A stretch of DNA of 64,000 bases from assembly GCA_950106755.1 (NCBI GenBank), contig OX467083.1, positions 39,632,555 through 39,696,554 on the forward strand, read 5' to 3'. The stretch is from Climacium dendroides (lineage: Eukaryota > Streptophyta > Bryopsida > Hypnales > Climaciaceae). The notes beneath the pieces are model-generated. The model was given only the letters and a program-made list of their open reading frames with translations, was not told where the DNA came from and made no database searches. The first letter of the stretch is position 1; every line of letters begins with the position of its first letter. This document shows positions 32,679-44,800 of the stretch, piece after piece. The position numbers and the translations under genes were made by a program.

Positions 32679-35600
32679 TTACATATTCAAACGTTTCATA
32701 AGCTGGTCATATGTGGTAAACATGATGGTGGCCGAGGGGGCCACCCAAAGCATACGTGAAGAGATTCCACTAGTGAAGCCCCTGTAGCCTTCGTGCCTGT
32801 AGATCTTCTTCGCTGCATCCCATGCACCGTCGTATTGCTTCTTCTTCCCCTGAACTTGCAACCTTGTCTTGATCACGTCCTGAATGAACACAGATCGACA
32901 AGCGTCAGGGATGTCTTCCCAGATGAACTGGCATGGCGTATGATATGACGTGTAACAGCCCCTCTGTATGTCGCACAAGCAGTATATACATATATACATA
33001 TGGATTATAGTCGAGAGTATTCTCCAATATTTGAACAGGTTTGATTAAAATATTCAACTGCCGTCTTATAAGACATCACATCTAACACGACGTACGCAGC
33101 TACATAGCATGAAAAGCCGTGCACTGCAAAGCATGAAAAAGCTATGTGAAGGAAGGCATGTCCAGGGAGCCCTAATTTTCACTCAAAACTCTTCAAGTTT
33201 AAGTTACCACATGGGGTCCCAACTTCTGTCACGAGGACATATTTAGCATGTGTGGCAAGCGTGCTACAGTTAATCAGGGAATGCCAAGTGTGCAGGATAT
33301 TCTGGAACGACGTTTTAGAGCAGGCCATCCTCAAGAAGTTTGAGTGTTGGTGCAAATGAATACAGCACGTGACAGAGTTTGAAAGTGTAACAATTGTGCA
33401 GGGTATTCTAGAATGTCGATTAGTTTACAGACGGTCAAAATAAAGCGGTTTGAGTGTACCATAGGATTTGTCACTCCAGCGGCAAATGCGGAACTGACGA
33501 AGGCGCTCCCGAGCTCATACTGGACGCCCAGCTTTTCAACAGACTCCGCGCCTGACAATCGCACACACAGACGTTTGTTGGCCTCCCAAAGGGGAAGATA
33601 CACAGCGTTGTAAGGTCCCCACACCAACTGTGCTAGTAGGAAGCCCTTGTACAGAGCCCCCACCCCTTCGTGTGCCACAATGGTCTTCACCGCATGCACT
33701 GAACCCTGGCAAATTGAGCAACACCATCAGAAGGGCAAAGATGGGACACATTCCTGTCATTCCATTAGTACAAAGAGTAGAGAAGAGCAAACCTTTAGGA
33801 ACCCCACAGCAATTTAAATACACTTGGCATTTCCTCTTCCAATTCACTCGGTTGGCCTTCCGTTAGCAAGTGGTGTCAGCATGACTTGCGTAAATGCCTA
33901 TGATCACTGATATTTGAATCAAATTAGGGTTGTCCAGTGTCCTTTCAATATTGGTCTACAACCTCCCCACTGTGAATGCTTGCATAAGAAATTCATATAA
34001 ATTGTAGATCTCAAGAGAGTTTGCTTCTTGAAATACCCAAAATGGCCTCTCCAGTGAGCTTTATTGAGTGATCTCGCAATGAAAGCACACTCCTCCGAAA
34101 TTAGTGGTTAGAATGCTTATAGTGACGGCAAGAATACCCTCTACCTCAACAAGAAACTAAGAAACAAATAGAACCAGAGGAGATCAGGGTGCTAAGTACC
34201 GTATAGGCGCCTTCTCCTTTCGGTTGAATCTGTTGCCTCTGTCGGATGACTTCCGTCGGCACCATCACCGAGGATTGCACCAGAGTCGCCAGCACCCCCC
34301 CACCAAATTGGGTCACAGGATTGTTAGGTCCACCTGTATTGGTGCAGGCCCCCAAATTAGTGTGTTTCAAACCTTGAGGAATAAGCTTTCTGTTTAAACT
34401 AGCTACTGATCAATCGCAACATTCAACAACATAGAAACTTTGAGCACCCCAAGATCTTGGACAGCGATCTGCAACTACAGTACTTTTTATTGTACTTAGT
34501 GTTAACTTCAAAATAAGATGGGCACCCATTGACGCTTAGAAGTGTCAATTTAATGTTGCCATCAAGACTTTTAATACAAAATAAGTGAATGCAAGATGAT
34601 TGGGGCAAAGAAAAAAATCGCTTGAAAAAAGAGACCCACACTTCAGTGTGTAGTTACTTAAGTGACCGAAGAAATGGTGTGCAAAATGAGAGATGATGCA
34701 CAACATGTTCAAATCAATCCAGTGCAATTTCCCAAGTGGAAAAAGATGGGAAATAGATTTAAATTAATATTGAAGACATTAGTATCCAGTCTCCAAATCG
34801 CCACTTGGACATTCACCGTGGAATGCATCCCATTCTCAACCTCACTATTTGCAACCAAATTCAACAAGTACATCCCACAATTAATTTCATAGCGGTGCAC
34901 AAACCCTAATACACTCGATAGCAAAAGATTCCTAAACAAGGTAGCCATCGTGTAACTTTTATTACCTGGAAGGTACCGCTTTGAAGTTTGGTAGGTGGCC
35001 ATGTAGAGCGCCTGCGCGGGTGCAATTTGGGTGACCGTGGAGAATCCTTTATACAATGTCTTCATGCCCTCCTTGGCTCCAATGGTGTAGATCGCATCCA
35101 CCGGACCCTTGTACATGTACAAGGCGGCCGTGCCGCTGCTCCCCGCGCCTCCTTGCACCTGATTTTACCACCGCAACTCAGAGCTAGCTTCACGAAACAG
35201 ACAGAAATGCACAGAAAATGCGGATGTTGTCACACCACTGGTGGCTCATTTGGTTGAGAGAAGCACAAAAAACCTCCACTTCCGCAGGTTTACTTTATTT
35301 AAAAGTATTACCAGATTGAAGTTTTAGATGAAAACCATACCTGAACAGAAAGTGCAGAAGCAATCAATCAAGAGGGGTCACAGAAGGATAATAAAACTTA
35401 ACTAGTGGAGTGGAATCTCTAGTTATAATTTCGGGACTCTAAACCTCCTCAAAGCTCACCACCTTGCTTTTCCAACAAAACTAGCTGAAACTCAATTCAC
35501 GAATAGTTGAGATGAATTCACACAATCGAATTAATACTAGAGCTTTCTACCTAACCCTCCATTTCGTGCGCCATTTCTTGTGCCAAGAGAATAGGGATGA

Positions 35601-35894
35601 AGTTGAAATCTAACAAACTTGCTGAAATTGCAGCGCTTGTCTACTGTGCCCCCCCAAACAAACCCTAAACCCTACAATGTCCACTGAAGTTTGAAAGTCT
35701 CAATATCGACAGAAAAAAGAAGTGCACCGTAGAGTGAAACCACCAAACAAGCAGCGAAGGAAACTCACCATCATTCTGGACTTGACGGTCATCATGGGAT
35801 ACATGACGGCGTCGGCCAGCATCCCCGCCAGTCCGCCCGCCAGCATCTGCTTCCGTAGCAGTTTGCCATAACTCACATCCGCATACTCGGCCAT
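32679..35894 (-). CDS. Mitochondrial carrier (SLC25) family protein
   Basis: Five exons on the minus strand: 35894-35769, 35158-34966, 34333-34200, 33705-33460 and 32879-32679. All have GT-AG borders and compatible phases, giving 299 aa, the usual family length. Three ~100-residue repeats each carry the carrier signature: residues 33-40 PMMTVKSR (Asp replaced by Met), 132-139 PTEVIRQR and 232-239 PMDVIKTR, followed by RLQVQG. EG-aromatic pieces (KEGMKTLYKGF, HEGVGALYKGF, HEGYRGFTSG) follow each. It is expected in the inner mitochondrial membrane as a six-helix solute exchanger. The substrate cannot be read from sequence; a place near the plant SLC25A44-like group is possible but uncertain. 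The start is the first ATG of exon 1 (MAEYADVSYG). It is transcribed in the same direction as the synthetase gene upstream. Confidence 0.88.
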
Positions 35895-36232
35895 AAAACT
35901 CTCTCTCTCAGTCTCTCTCGATCGGTCGACTTCTTCCCGAACCTTGTGATAGCTTGGAGATCAGAAACTAAAGCAATGTAAGAGAAATCCCGGCAATGGT
36001 TTTCAGCTGGCTCTGAATTTTTCTGCTTCGGCTGGTCTGCTTTAATTTGAGGAGTGCGAATTGAAGTTGATGAAGCTCTAGAACGTAATTGCCATTCCGA
36101 AGCTCTGAGACTGGGATGCGAGCTGGCGGGAGCTGGGGGACGCTCGCCACTTGGCTGGTGGACGGGAGTCTTTGCTGGCAAGTATGTGCCCTCTGTCTGT
36201 CGGACACGTGGTGGACCGGTGGAGGGGCGCTT

Positions 36233-36457
36233 CTACACAAAATAATGAAATTAGGTTCCCTTACATCAAGAAAATTACTTGCAAGCCATCAAAGTCAAAA
36301 AAATTCTAAAAATATCTCACATGAAAGTTTAAGAGTCCCACTTACAACAACACCTAATTCAAAAATAGTACATTTTTATATAATAATTGAAAATATTTAT
36401 ATGGTATCAAATGTCAAGAAAATTTGTGGGGCAACCTAATTTCACTATTTTGTGTAG
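36233..36457. mobile_element. ~225-bp MITE with ~28-bp terminal inverted repeats
   Basis: The left end CTACACAAAATAATGAAATT is matched by the complement of the right end (AATTTCACTATTTTGTGTAG), and the similarity continues into AGGTT(C/G)CC. No clear target duplication. It lies just upstream of the carrier gene. A related end (CACACAAAATAGTAAAATTA) occurs at about 26778. It is non-coding. Confidence 0.75.
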
Positions 36458-37127
36458 GATTCAATATTGCTTCGAGTGATAATGAGTTCAGATTTTAGGA
36501 TTTAGGAAATAAGGCAATGAAAATCTATTTGTTTGTAGATGAAACTACACGCAAACTTCTTTAATATTATAGTCTTTAATATCAAATTTTCTAATATCAC
36601 ATAAGTGGTTTTTCTTACCACCTTTTAGATGGAGTTCAATATTCAATTTGCACCAACTAAATTCATTACACCTAGATGTGTCTAAATAAATAAATAATTG
36701 ATCCTATTATGAAATTATTGTCTAATTTTTTTTAGATCTTGTTGGAAGTACTTTATATTATCTTTTTATGTGTTTTTTGACATTGCATTAATAAACTAGG
36801 TTCTCATGAATAGGCTAGTCACATTGATGAGAGCCCTATATATTTTAGGCAAGAAATTTGGGGGGTCATTTTAGAAAACAATCACAAATAGGAGTAGTTA
36901 CCTTATATGTAAGAAGCTATTCACAACAATGACAATAAAGAGTAAAGGTTTAAATAATGTAAATTATTTTTATTCTACTTATTTTGGATATAATATGGAT
37001 GAAATGGTGTTGTTTGGATGAAATTTTGAAGAAAGTCACAATTTTTGAGGTTGTATAAAACAATGTGAACTATATCATATTCATCATACTACTAAAATCA
37101 TAACTCCCTCTATAATATCACAAATGT

Positions 37128-37932
37128 TAGGGGCTCGTGCTTGTTATGCTACGCATTCATTGTTTCACATATTAGTAAAATTTTGATATATTTGAATAGA
37201 ATGCATAATAATGATTTCAATAAGTCTTTAAAATAATTATTTTTTAAATTTTGTAAAAATATTTTCAATCATGCATACATAGAAATCGTATTTTCACACA
37301 ATGTGATATTACAGAAATAGAGTAGCAATTTGCAATCACTTCTGTAATATCACTTTTTACAAAGGGTGATATTATAGAAATAATATAGTTGTTGCAATTG
37401 AGGTGATATTAAAGAGGATCCATAGGATGATATTATAGAGGTAGCAAATCCATTGCTTCTCTTGGCTTTATACTTCTTTGCACTTTTATGATTTTGTGCT
37501 TTTGTGAGCTTTGAGTTTTCATGGTTTCAATTTTCTATTGCTACTACTAAATGATTTTGAGAAATTTATTCAATTGAAGTGATTTTGGATTCCACAACAA
37601 TTAAGTTGTTCACAAAGTTATTGAGATTTATAAGTTTCAATTCTTCAATTTGGGTTGCCATTTTTTGCAACAATGGAGTCAAATTTCTAATGCATTCTAA
37701 TGTATGTGTATTGTTTTTATAGTATTTACCATTGTATATGTTTCATTCATCATTCAATAAATTTCTATTGTACATTTGAATATATGCTTACTTATAAAAA
37801 AAAATATACAAAGATTTTAGTCATTTTTATTTGAAGATTTATTGAAATTTTTGTTTTACATTTTATCTAATACATAAAAATTCTTATAAAATTCTAATGA
37901 TGAATGCGTAGCATTGCAAGCGCCAACCGCTA
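37128..37932. mobile_element. ~0.8-kb element with ~33-bp imperfect TIRs
   Basis: The left end TAGGGGCTCGTGCTTG followed by ATGCTACGCATTCAT pairs with the right end ATGAATGCGTAGCAT followed by GCAAGCGCCAACCGCTA; about 27 of 33 positions agree. A TA dinucleotide on each side would fit a TA target-site duplication (Tc1/mariner-like), but this is weak. The interior is AT-rich without coding sequence and repeats phrases of the type GGTGATATTATAGA. Confidence 0.65.
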
Positions 37933-38161
37933 GTATAACCTTAAAATACTATAAACTTATGGATTAAAGCACCTTACAAATTTACATAACTTCAAAATTA
38001 AAATCCATTTAAAGTATATTAGCAAAGTGAATTTAGTCCATCTCCAAAGATGTATTTAACCTTTAAAAGACATATTAATGACCATGGAAATCATCCCTTC
38101 AAATATTGTGGGAATCATTAGTTTAAAGAAATATAGAACACTTCTTGGAAGTTAAACTACT

Positions 38162-38363
38162 GTAGAAGACCTCTCCATTTTCACAACAAAGTTCTGAGGA
38201 TGAATAGTTGCACTTTTGTCCTACACAAAAGGATTCTCTATCATTCATCAAACACAAAACATGTAGAAGACCTCTCCATTTTCACAACAAAGTTCTGAGG
38301 ATGAATAGTTGCGCTTTTGTCCTACACAAAAAGATTCTCTATCATTCATCAAACACAAAACAT
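38162..38363. repeat. 101-bp tandem duplication
   Basis: GTAGAAGACCTCTCCATTTT starts at 38162 and again at 38263. The two 101-bp units differ at a few positions (GCACTTTTG / GCGCTTTTG). The ORF at 38208-38447 is a by-product. It is located just downstream of the synthetase gene. Confidence 0.85.
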
Positions 38364-38806
38364 CTACATCAACCTTTATGGGTTAAATTCATTCCCAACG
38401 CTTATGCTTGTCCCATTCCTAACACCAAGTTGCAAATGAGCCTTTAGTGTCATTAGTGTGGGGTGCAATAATTACAATAAGTGTAGTTCTTTGGGGAAAG
38501 AAAATTCACATTGTTCCTAATTTGGTAACAAAATGAATCTCCAAATTATGGAACAGGAATCATGACTTCGAAATCCCCTAATACCTGTGTTACACATGAC
38601 ATTACGAAATTGGCGCTTGAAACATGTGTTGAGTTCATTATGTCCACACAAAAAAGCATTAGTTCAAGTCATGCTCCCAAATAAATGGTTTCGTCTTGAT
38701 TTGCTCCTGGAGTGAGGAGCTTCCCCTTCAATAAGGAGATGTTACAGTAGTCTCTTTGCAATGAATCATTCATTTCAAAGAAATAATGAAGAAATGAATG
38801 GACCCC

Positions 38807-41800
38807 TTATTGCGGGGAGCTAACTACTGCCATAGTGTTCAAAAGTTCTAGACGTGAATTTATTATATGAAGTTTCTCTTCTGCCTCCTTTGCCTGCTCC
38901 CTTACCCCTTGTACAACTGCTGCAGGAGCTTTCTCCACAAACTGCAAAATATGTCCAGGTGTGAGATAAGAGTTCATCAGTGAGGTGGTTGAAACGATCT
39001 TGCAAAAGGGGAACAATTCATTCTAATACAGCTTTGAGTGAAATGAACTACACTGAAAAACGGCTACTAGGAACCCATAGATTACCGATGGCAGAAAGTA
39101 CTCGCATGTACTACCCGATGGCAGAAAGTACTAGTGCATAATGCTATCATGAACTTCAATAGGACACTAGAAGTGCTCTTTGTAAGTGCAGGTAAAAGCC
39201 TGTCTTTTGGTTCAAACTTTCAAAACATACAGCACTGATAAAACTTGGTGCAGAATAACGAATATCAATGGCAATGGCATTTTGTGAAAAATGAACATGG
39301 TTGGACGGAGTGTCTAGAATGAAGGTGGCTCAATGACACGTTCTTTTCACTTACTTTGCTGGAAGCAAGCCTCTTCATGCTTGAATCATAATCCGCTTGT
39401 AGCTTCGTGGCTTGCTTCCCTAGGCGTTCAACTTCTTTGCCAATATCTACCATGTCAGCTAGTGGTAAGTAAGCTTCTAGACCGTCCGCAATCACCAAAT
39501 GGACAGCTTGATTTGCCTCCCCTGCAAGGAAACCCAAATACACTACTTTCAGAATGCAGATGATACAGAATTAACCAAACACTCTGGAGACCTTTTCCGG
39601 CAGCTACCTCAATCCTCAGCATCCGACTGACATTTTTCAAAAAATTATAACGCGGTTATATTCCGAGATTTTGGTTTCAACCCAGTCTTCAATGTGAAGC
39701 TGTCTACAGTACAATAGAAAAGTCTAGCAAACAATTCCCATGCATTGCCTGAACAAGCCTAAGAGATTCCCAAGCATTTCTACAAGTCCACAGAATCATT
39801 TCTAGTAGCTTCATTTTTTCTCAGCTTTGAATTTCAAACAATAAACAAAAAAAGGTTAGGCATTCTTTTATGTCAAATACCGCATCAATCTACAGTAATA
39901 GGGGCACAGACCCGTAACGAAAACATTCAACTCAAAAACCAGTACCTGGAGGTGAGGAAATTATGTGAAAGCTGTCAGGGTCGAGTCTTGAAAGAGATAC
40001 CAGCACAGCCTTCTCTTCCTATAAATGCACCCAAGAATTCATGAGGTCAGAAAATCAACCAAACCTCTATGTTTAATCAACTCATGAGTGCAACAATGCA
40101 ACAATAGGAGCTCACGTTGAGTGAAGTAGAGCCCCCCTCCCCCCTTCTTTAAGAAATCCTAGGCTACTCTCACGCTTTAAACAAATAGGTGTGAGCTTCT
40201 CAATAATGAAAAGGACGTAGCGTTAGAACATACCTCGATAAAAGTTTCATTTGCAGGGCTAGCAACAATGTATGCAGAGATGCGCTTCGCTGGCTCGACA
40301 GAGTATTCAGCTCGTGCATTCCTTATACTACGCACCTGTTTCCCAATCGCCATGAATTAGATTTCATAATAAAAAATTCTAAAAGCATTACTTCAACCGA
40401 TTCTCCTAAGGCCAAAAATGTCCATATTATCATCTCTGCATTCCATCTTAGTGCCAAGAACACTCTAAATGTAAATTCAGATACACAAACTACAACAGAA
40501 GTTGAGTGCATCTGATGAATCATACCAGAGCTTGCAAATTTTCAAACTCTTGCAAAGCCTTCAAGTCCCTGGGACGGCCAGATTGTGGCCATGGAGATAC
40601 AATTAGAGCTGAACCTTCATATGGCATGCCCTACACATGGACAAACCCGAACATTCAAGGTTTAATCCAAAGACATCTCATTAAGCAGCAGAATGATCGC
40701 GCAATACAGGCACCACCACCGCATGCATGTCTACAGAAAGCTCCTGAATGATACTGAAGTTTGAAAAGTATCTTTTGAAATAATAGAAAGATGATGACCT
40801 GCCAAAGCTCTTCAGTAACAAACGGCATGAAGGGGTGAAGCAGCTTTAACACGGTTTCAAACACGTAACACAGAACTGCCTGAGCCCGTGACAAGGATAT
40901 GGGATTCTCGTTCTTGTAGAGTCTAGTTTTACTGGCCTCAATGTACCTGAACACAAAACAAGATTGCAGCAACCTTTAGCAAGGATACGGAAAGAGAGGT
41001 CTATAAAGATATCTCCAATACAGGGGCTTTTCTTTGGTCTAGATGCACATGTGTCAACCTTCGAATCAGGATCAAAAAGCCCTTACATTCACAAAACCAA
41101 TCACGGTGAATGTAAATACTAAGAATCAGAACACTAGCAGACGACCTTCCCGCAAACCCCAACCCGCACACATAGAAAGAGGTATTCTAAAAACCTAGTT
41201 AAACCTTGTCAATTGTAAGGACATTTAACGCAGTTTCAACCGTAAGCCCTACCAGTAGTAACGCGGCAAGGTTTTCTAGAACAACTTTGGGGGTGGGTTT
41301 TGAACTACTAGAGGAATATGGTTTATCAACAGTACAAAACAGTAGGCTTCTTACCAGTCAGCAAAATCACTCCAGAAGAAGTCGTACATAGCTCGTCCAG
41401 CTTCATTAAAGAAAAATCTTTCGTAGTCAACAGTTACCGAGTCTACTAATTCATGCAGCTTTGACACCTGTGTAAAGAATCCAGTCGCCAAATAAGTTGC
41501 TAATGACATAAGGAATCGCTACGGAAAAAGATTGAATCCTCAAATAATGTTTTCTAATTCAAAGTAACCAAATTGCCAAGATGGCCAACCTAGCTGGTAC
41601 TTACCACCCAGCGCTCAGACAAAGGGAGACTAGCCAGTCCTTCTTCGGTGTCAAACTGCAAGACATTAGCATTATCGAAGTTAATAACTAGATTTTTAAT
41701 TGAATCAAATGGAAACCAAGTAAAAATAATCATGAGTGACTTCCATAAGACATAGAGCACGCATAAGATGTTCCCTTATCGAAATTCCAGTAAATGTTAA

Positions 41801-44800
41801 AGGATCATACTTTAAAACGAGACCATCTAATACAATTGCTGGCTATGGATGTCGCACGCATCTACCTTGTGCTGTCGGATGTGCTCCCATGCAGAAGAAT
41901 CGGACGAAGGTGGCAAATTGAGAAGAATGAACTTTCCAGCGTTCCACAACTTATTGGTGAAACCTTTGTTAGACGTCAACCTTTCCATTGAAAGATTTAC
42001 GTCCTAGATAAGCACAGAACATAAGATTCAGGTCACAAAGGGATAACTTCCAAAACTGACCATACATAGAAAGAGAAATGCAAATATGCACTCTAATAGA
42101 CACTTACAAAATGGGTGAAGAAACAAAAGTTATTGATCGGGATCTTCACACTTACAGGACCCAAACAATTAGTCGATACTCTTGCAATGAAAATAATGAA
42201 GTTGAAAACAGCCATTGCAGCAACCAGAAGTTCTACGCATTCACTAATACATACCTGACCGGGGGTAGTGCCGGTAGCCAGCGTGAAGCGGAGAGCATCG
42301 GTACCGTATACAGCGATGGTGTCCAAGGGATCAATAACATTGCCCAGCGATTTTGACATTTTTCGTCCCTGCAAGCCGAACAATACCGCGTCAGGAAACT
42401 TAACGATCCATCAAATAAGAAAATAACTAGATAAGTTAAAAACTCAAGTAATAAATCAAAGTGACTAAAAAATTCACAGTAAATAGAGAACGTAAGACCA
42501 ACCTGAGCATCACGGACTAGTCCATGCAAGTAAACAGTTGAAAAGGGAACCTTCCCAGTAAACTCAATACCCATCATGATCATTCTTGCTACCCAAAAGA
42601 AGAGGATATCATGCCTGTCTCCATGAACAAACAATTTAATTAAATAATTGCGCATCAGATACCATAGTTCAATATTTCATTAATAGTTCATAAGATACCA
42701 TAGTCCTATAACATACTGCACAAAGTCTAAAACCAAACTGAGTGCTTGCAGCTAAAATATTGAAAAGCATTACCCAGTCTCTAGCACGGCTGTAGGATAG
42801 AATCGTTGGTAATCATCTGCAGAAGTAACAGGCCAACCCAGTGTACTAAATGGCCACAGTCCACTGCAGCAGGACAATTTCACGTCCGTCTCAGTATGAG
42901 TTATCAATGGTGAAGATAAACATTCTAGCAGAAATGTCAAACAGACGCATAAGTATGCTTAAGCTCTAGCACTTGGGACTCCTGAGCAACCTACGACCAA
43001 AGTCATTGATTCCCTCACGTATAGCAGCAGCACATGAAGAGCATCCAGTTTTGCGAACGAAATAAGCCAAATCGGGCGGTTGAAGGTGCATACCTGGAGA
43101 ACCAAGTGTCAAGAACATCAGATTCTTGAATTAGTTTCACATCCTCCCCATGCTTAGCCCGAGCAGTCTTGTAAGCATCTTCTTCACAACGGGCTACTAT
43201 ATAATCTGCCTCATCACTGCCTTCCACATACCAAACCGGGATTCGATGACCCCACCAGAGTTGCCGACTTACACACCAGTCCTTTATGTTGGAAAGCCAA
43301 AAGTTGTAAATCTACTGCCAACAACAAGCATGTGAGCGACACATTCTTTCCTAAAACCTTTTCAAGCTCTTCAAACCCAAACAACCCTGTCCAAGTAGAC
43401 TAAATGCTAAGGGTGCTCTCACCAGATACTACATCAATGACAACATCGAGCAAAGTGAGGGGGGAGGGGAAAGGACCTTCTCAAATCTATCAGGAATAAT
43501 ACGAAGTTCTCCATCTTCCAGGGCCTTAAGTGCCTTGTCTGCTAGTGGTTGCATTATGACGAACCATTGCTTGCTTACCAAGGGCTCCACCACCTGCAAA
43601 TACCAGAAGATGGTTCAAAACAAGTATCATGCCCACCCATATCTTGTGATTGAGTGCTAACAGGACCGAAAGAATACCGCCGGTTTCAATTATCCAAAAT
43701 CTATTTACTACAATCATAGTCAAACTATGAACAGGTGTCTGTATGTTCCCAAGTAAAACATAATGCAAGGAGGAGTAGATTCTCTAAAGTAGAAACTCAA
43801 GCATGAGTGCTTCCATTTACAAGCTATTTCAGTTTAATATTAAAACGCATGACAAGCTCAAGTTATAGATGATGAGAGTTTGTATGATGACCAACCTCAC
43901 CACCTCGTTGAGATCGAGGAACTCGCAGTGTGTAGGGGTCGGCTTTGATGGCTAGACCTGATTTCTCCAAGTCCTCCCAAAGCTTTGTTCTAGCAACGAA
44001 TCTGTCCAGACCACTGAGCGATCATCCACAATACATACGAATCAATCTCATGCTATTATACATTTATTAAAATAAGATGAAACGAAGACGAGAAAAGAGC
44101 CATCTGATATGAGTGTTACAATAACTGCACGGACATAGAAAATGTACCAGTAAATTCCTGCATTTTCATTCAGCGTGGCATCCTTATTAAAGATGTTGAT
44201 AAACGGAAGACCCAGCTTCTTTCCAATTGCATAATCATTGGGATCATGCCCCGGGGTTATCTTCAAGGCTCCAGTTCCAAATTCTTTATCCACGTACTGT
44301 TCATCGTGAACAGGACAGCGTCAGTTGGTCCAAGAAGAGGAGAAAAGAAATGTAATGATGCAATATAGACATGAAATTCCATCAAAATTCAACAGCAGCC
44401 AAAAATTAAGAAAAAAGATCACCCCACAAAAAGCATAAATGGCGCAGTCTACATATATACCTCATCTGCGATGATTGGGACCTCACGTCCTCCACTCAAT
44501 GGCACAACTGCCATTTTCCCAATATACTTCTTGTAGCGCTCGTCCTGAAAGCATCCAAGGACACTTCTAATTATTTATTAAATTTGAACATGGACAAGGC
44601 AAAGTCGCTTCCGTTTAGAATAATGACGGTGGTACAGCAGACGAGCATGAAATAATGGCAAACCTGAGGATTCACTGCAACGGCGGTATCTCCCAACAAA
44701 GTCTCGGGTCTTGTTGTGGCCACTGGCAAATAATCCTCACTGCCCAAATCGCAAACTGCTGGTTAGGTCGAAAGCTTGTACATTGTAAGCCTCGACCGTG

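Noticed and set aside
38208..38447. 79-codon ORF
   Set aside because: Generated by the 101-bp tandem duplication; no independent coding evidence.
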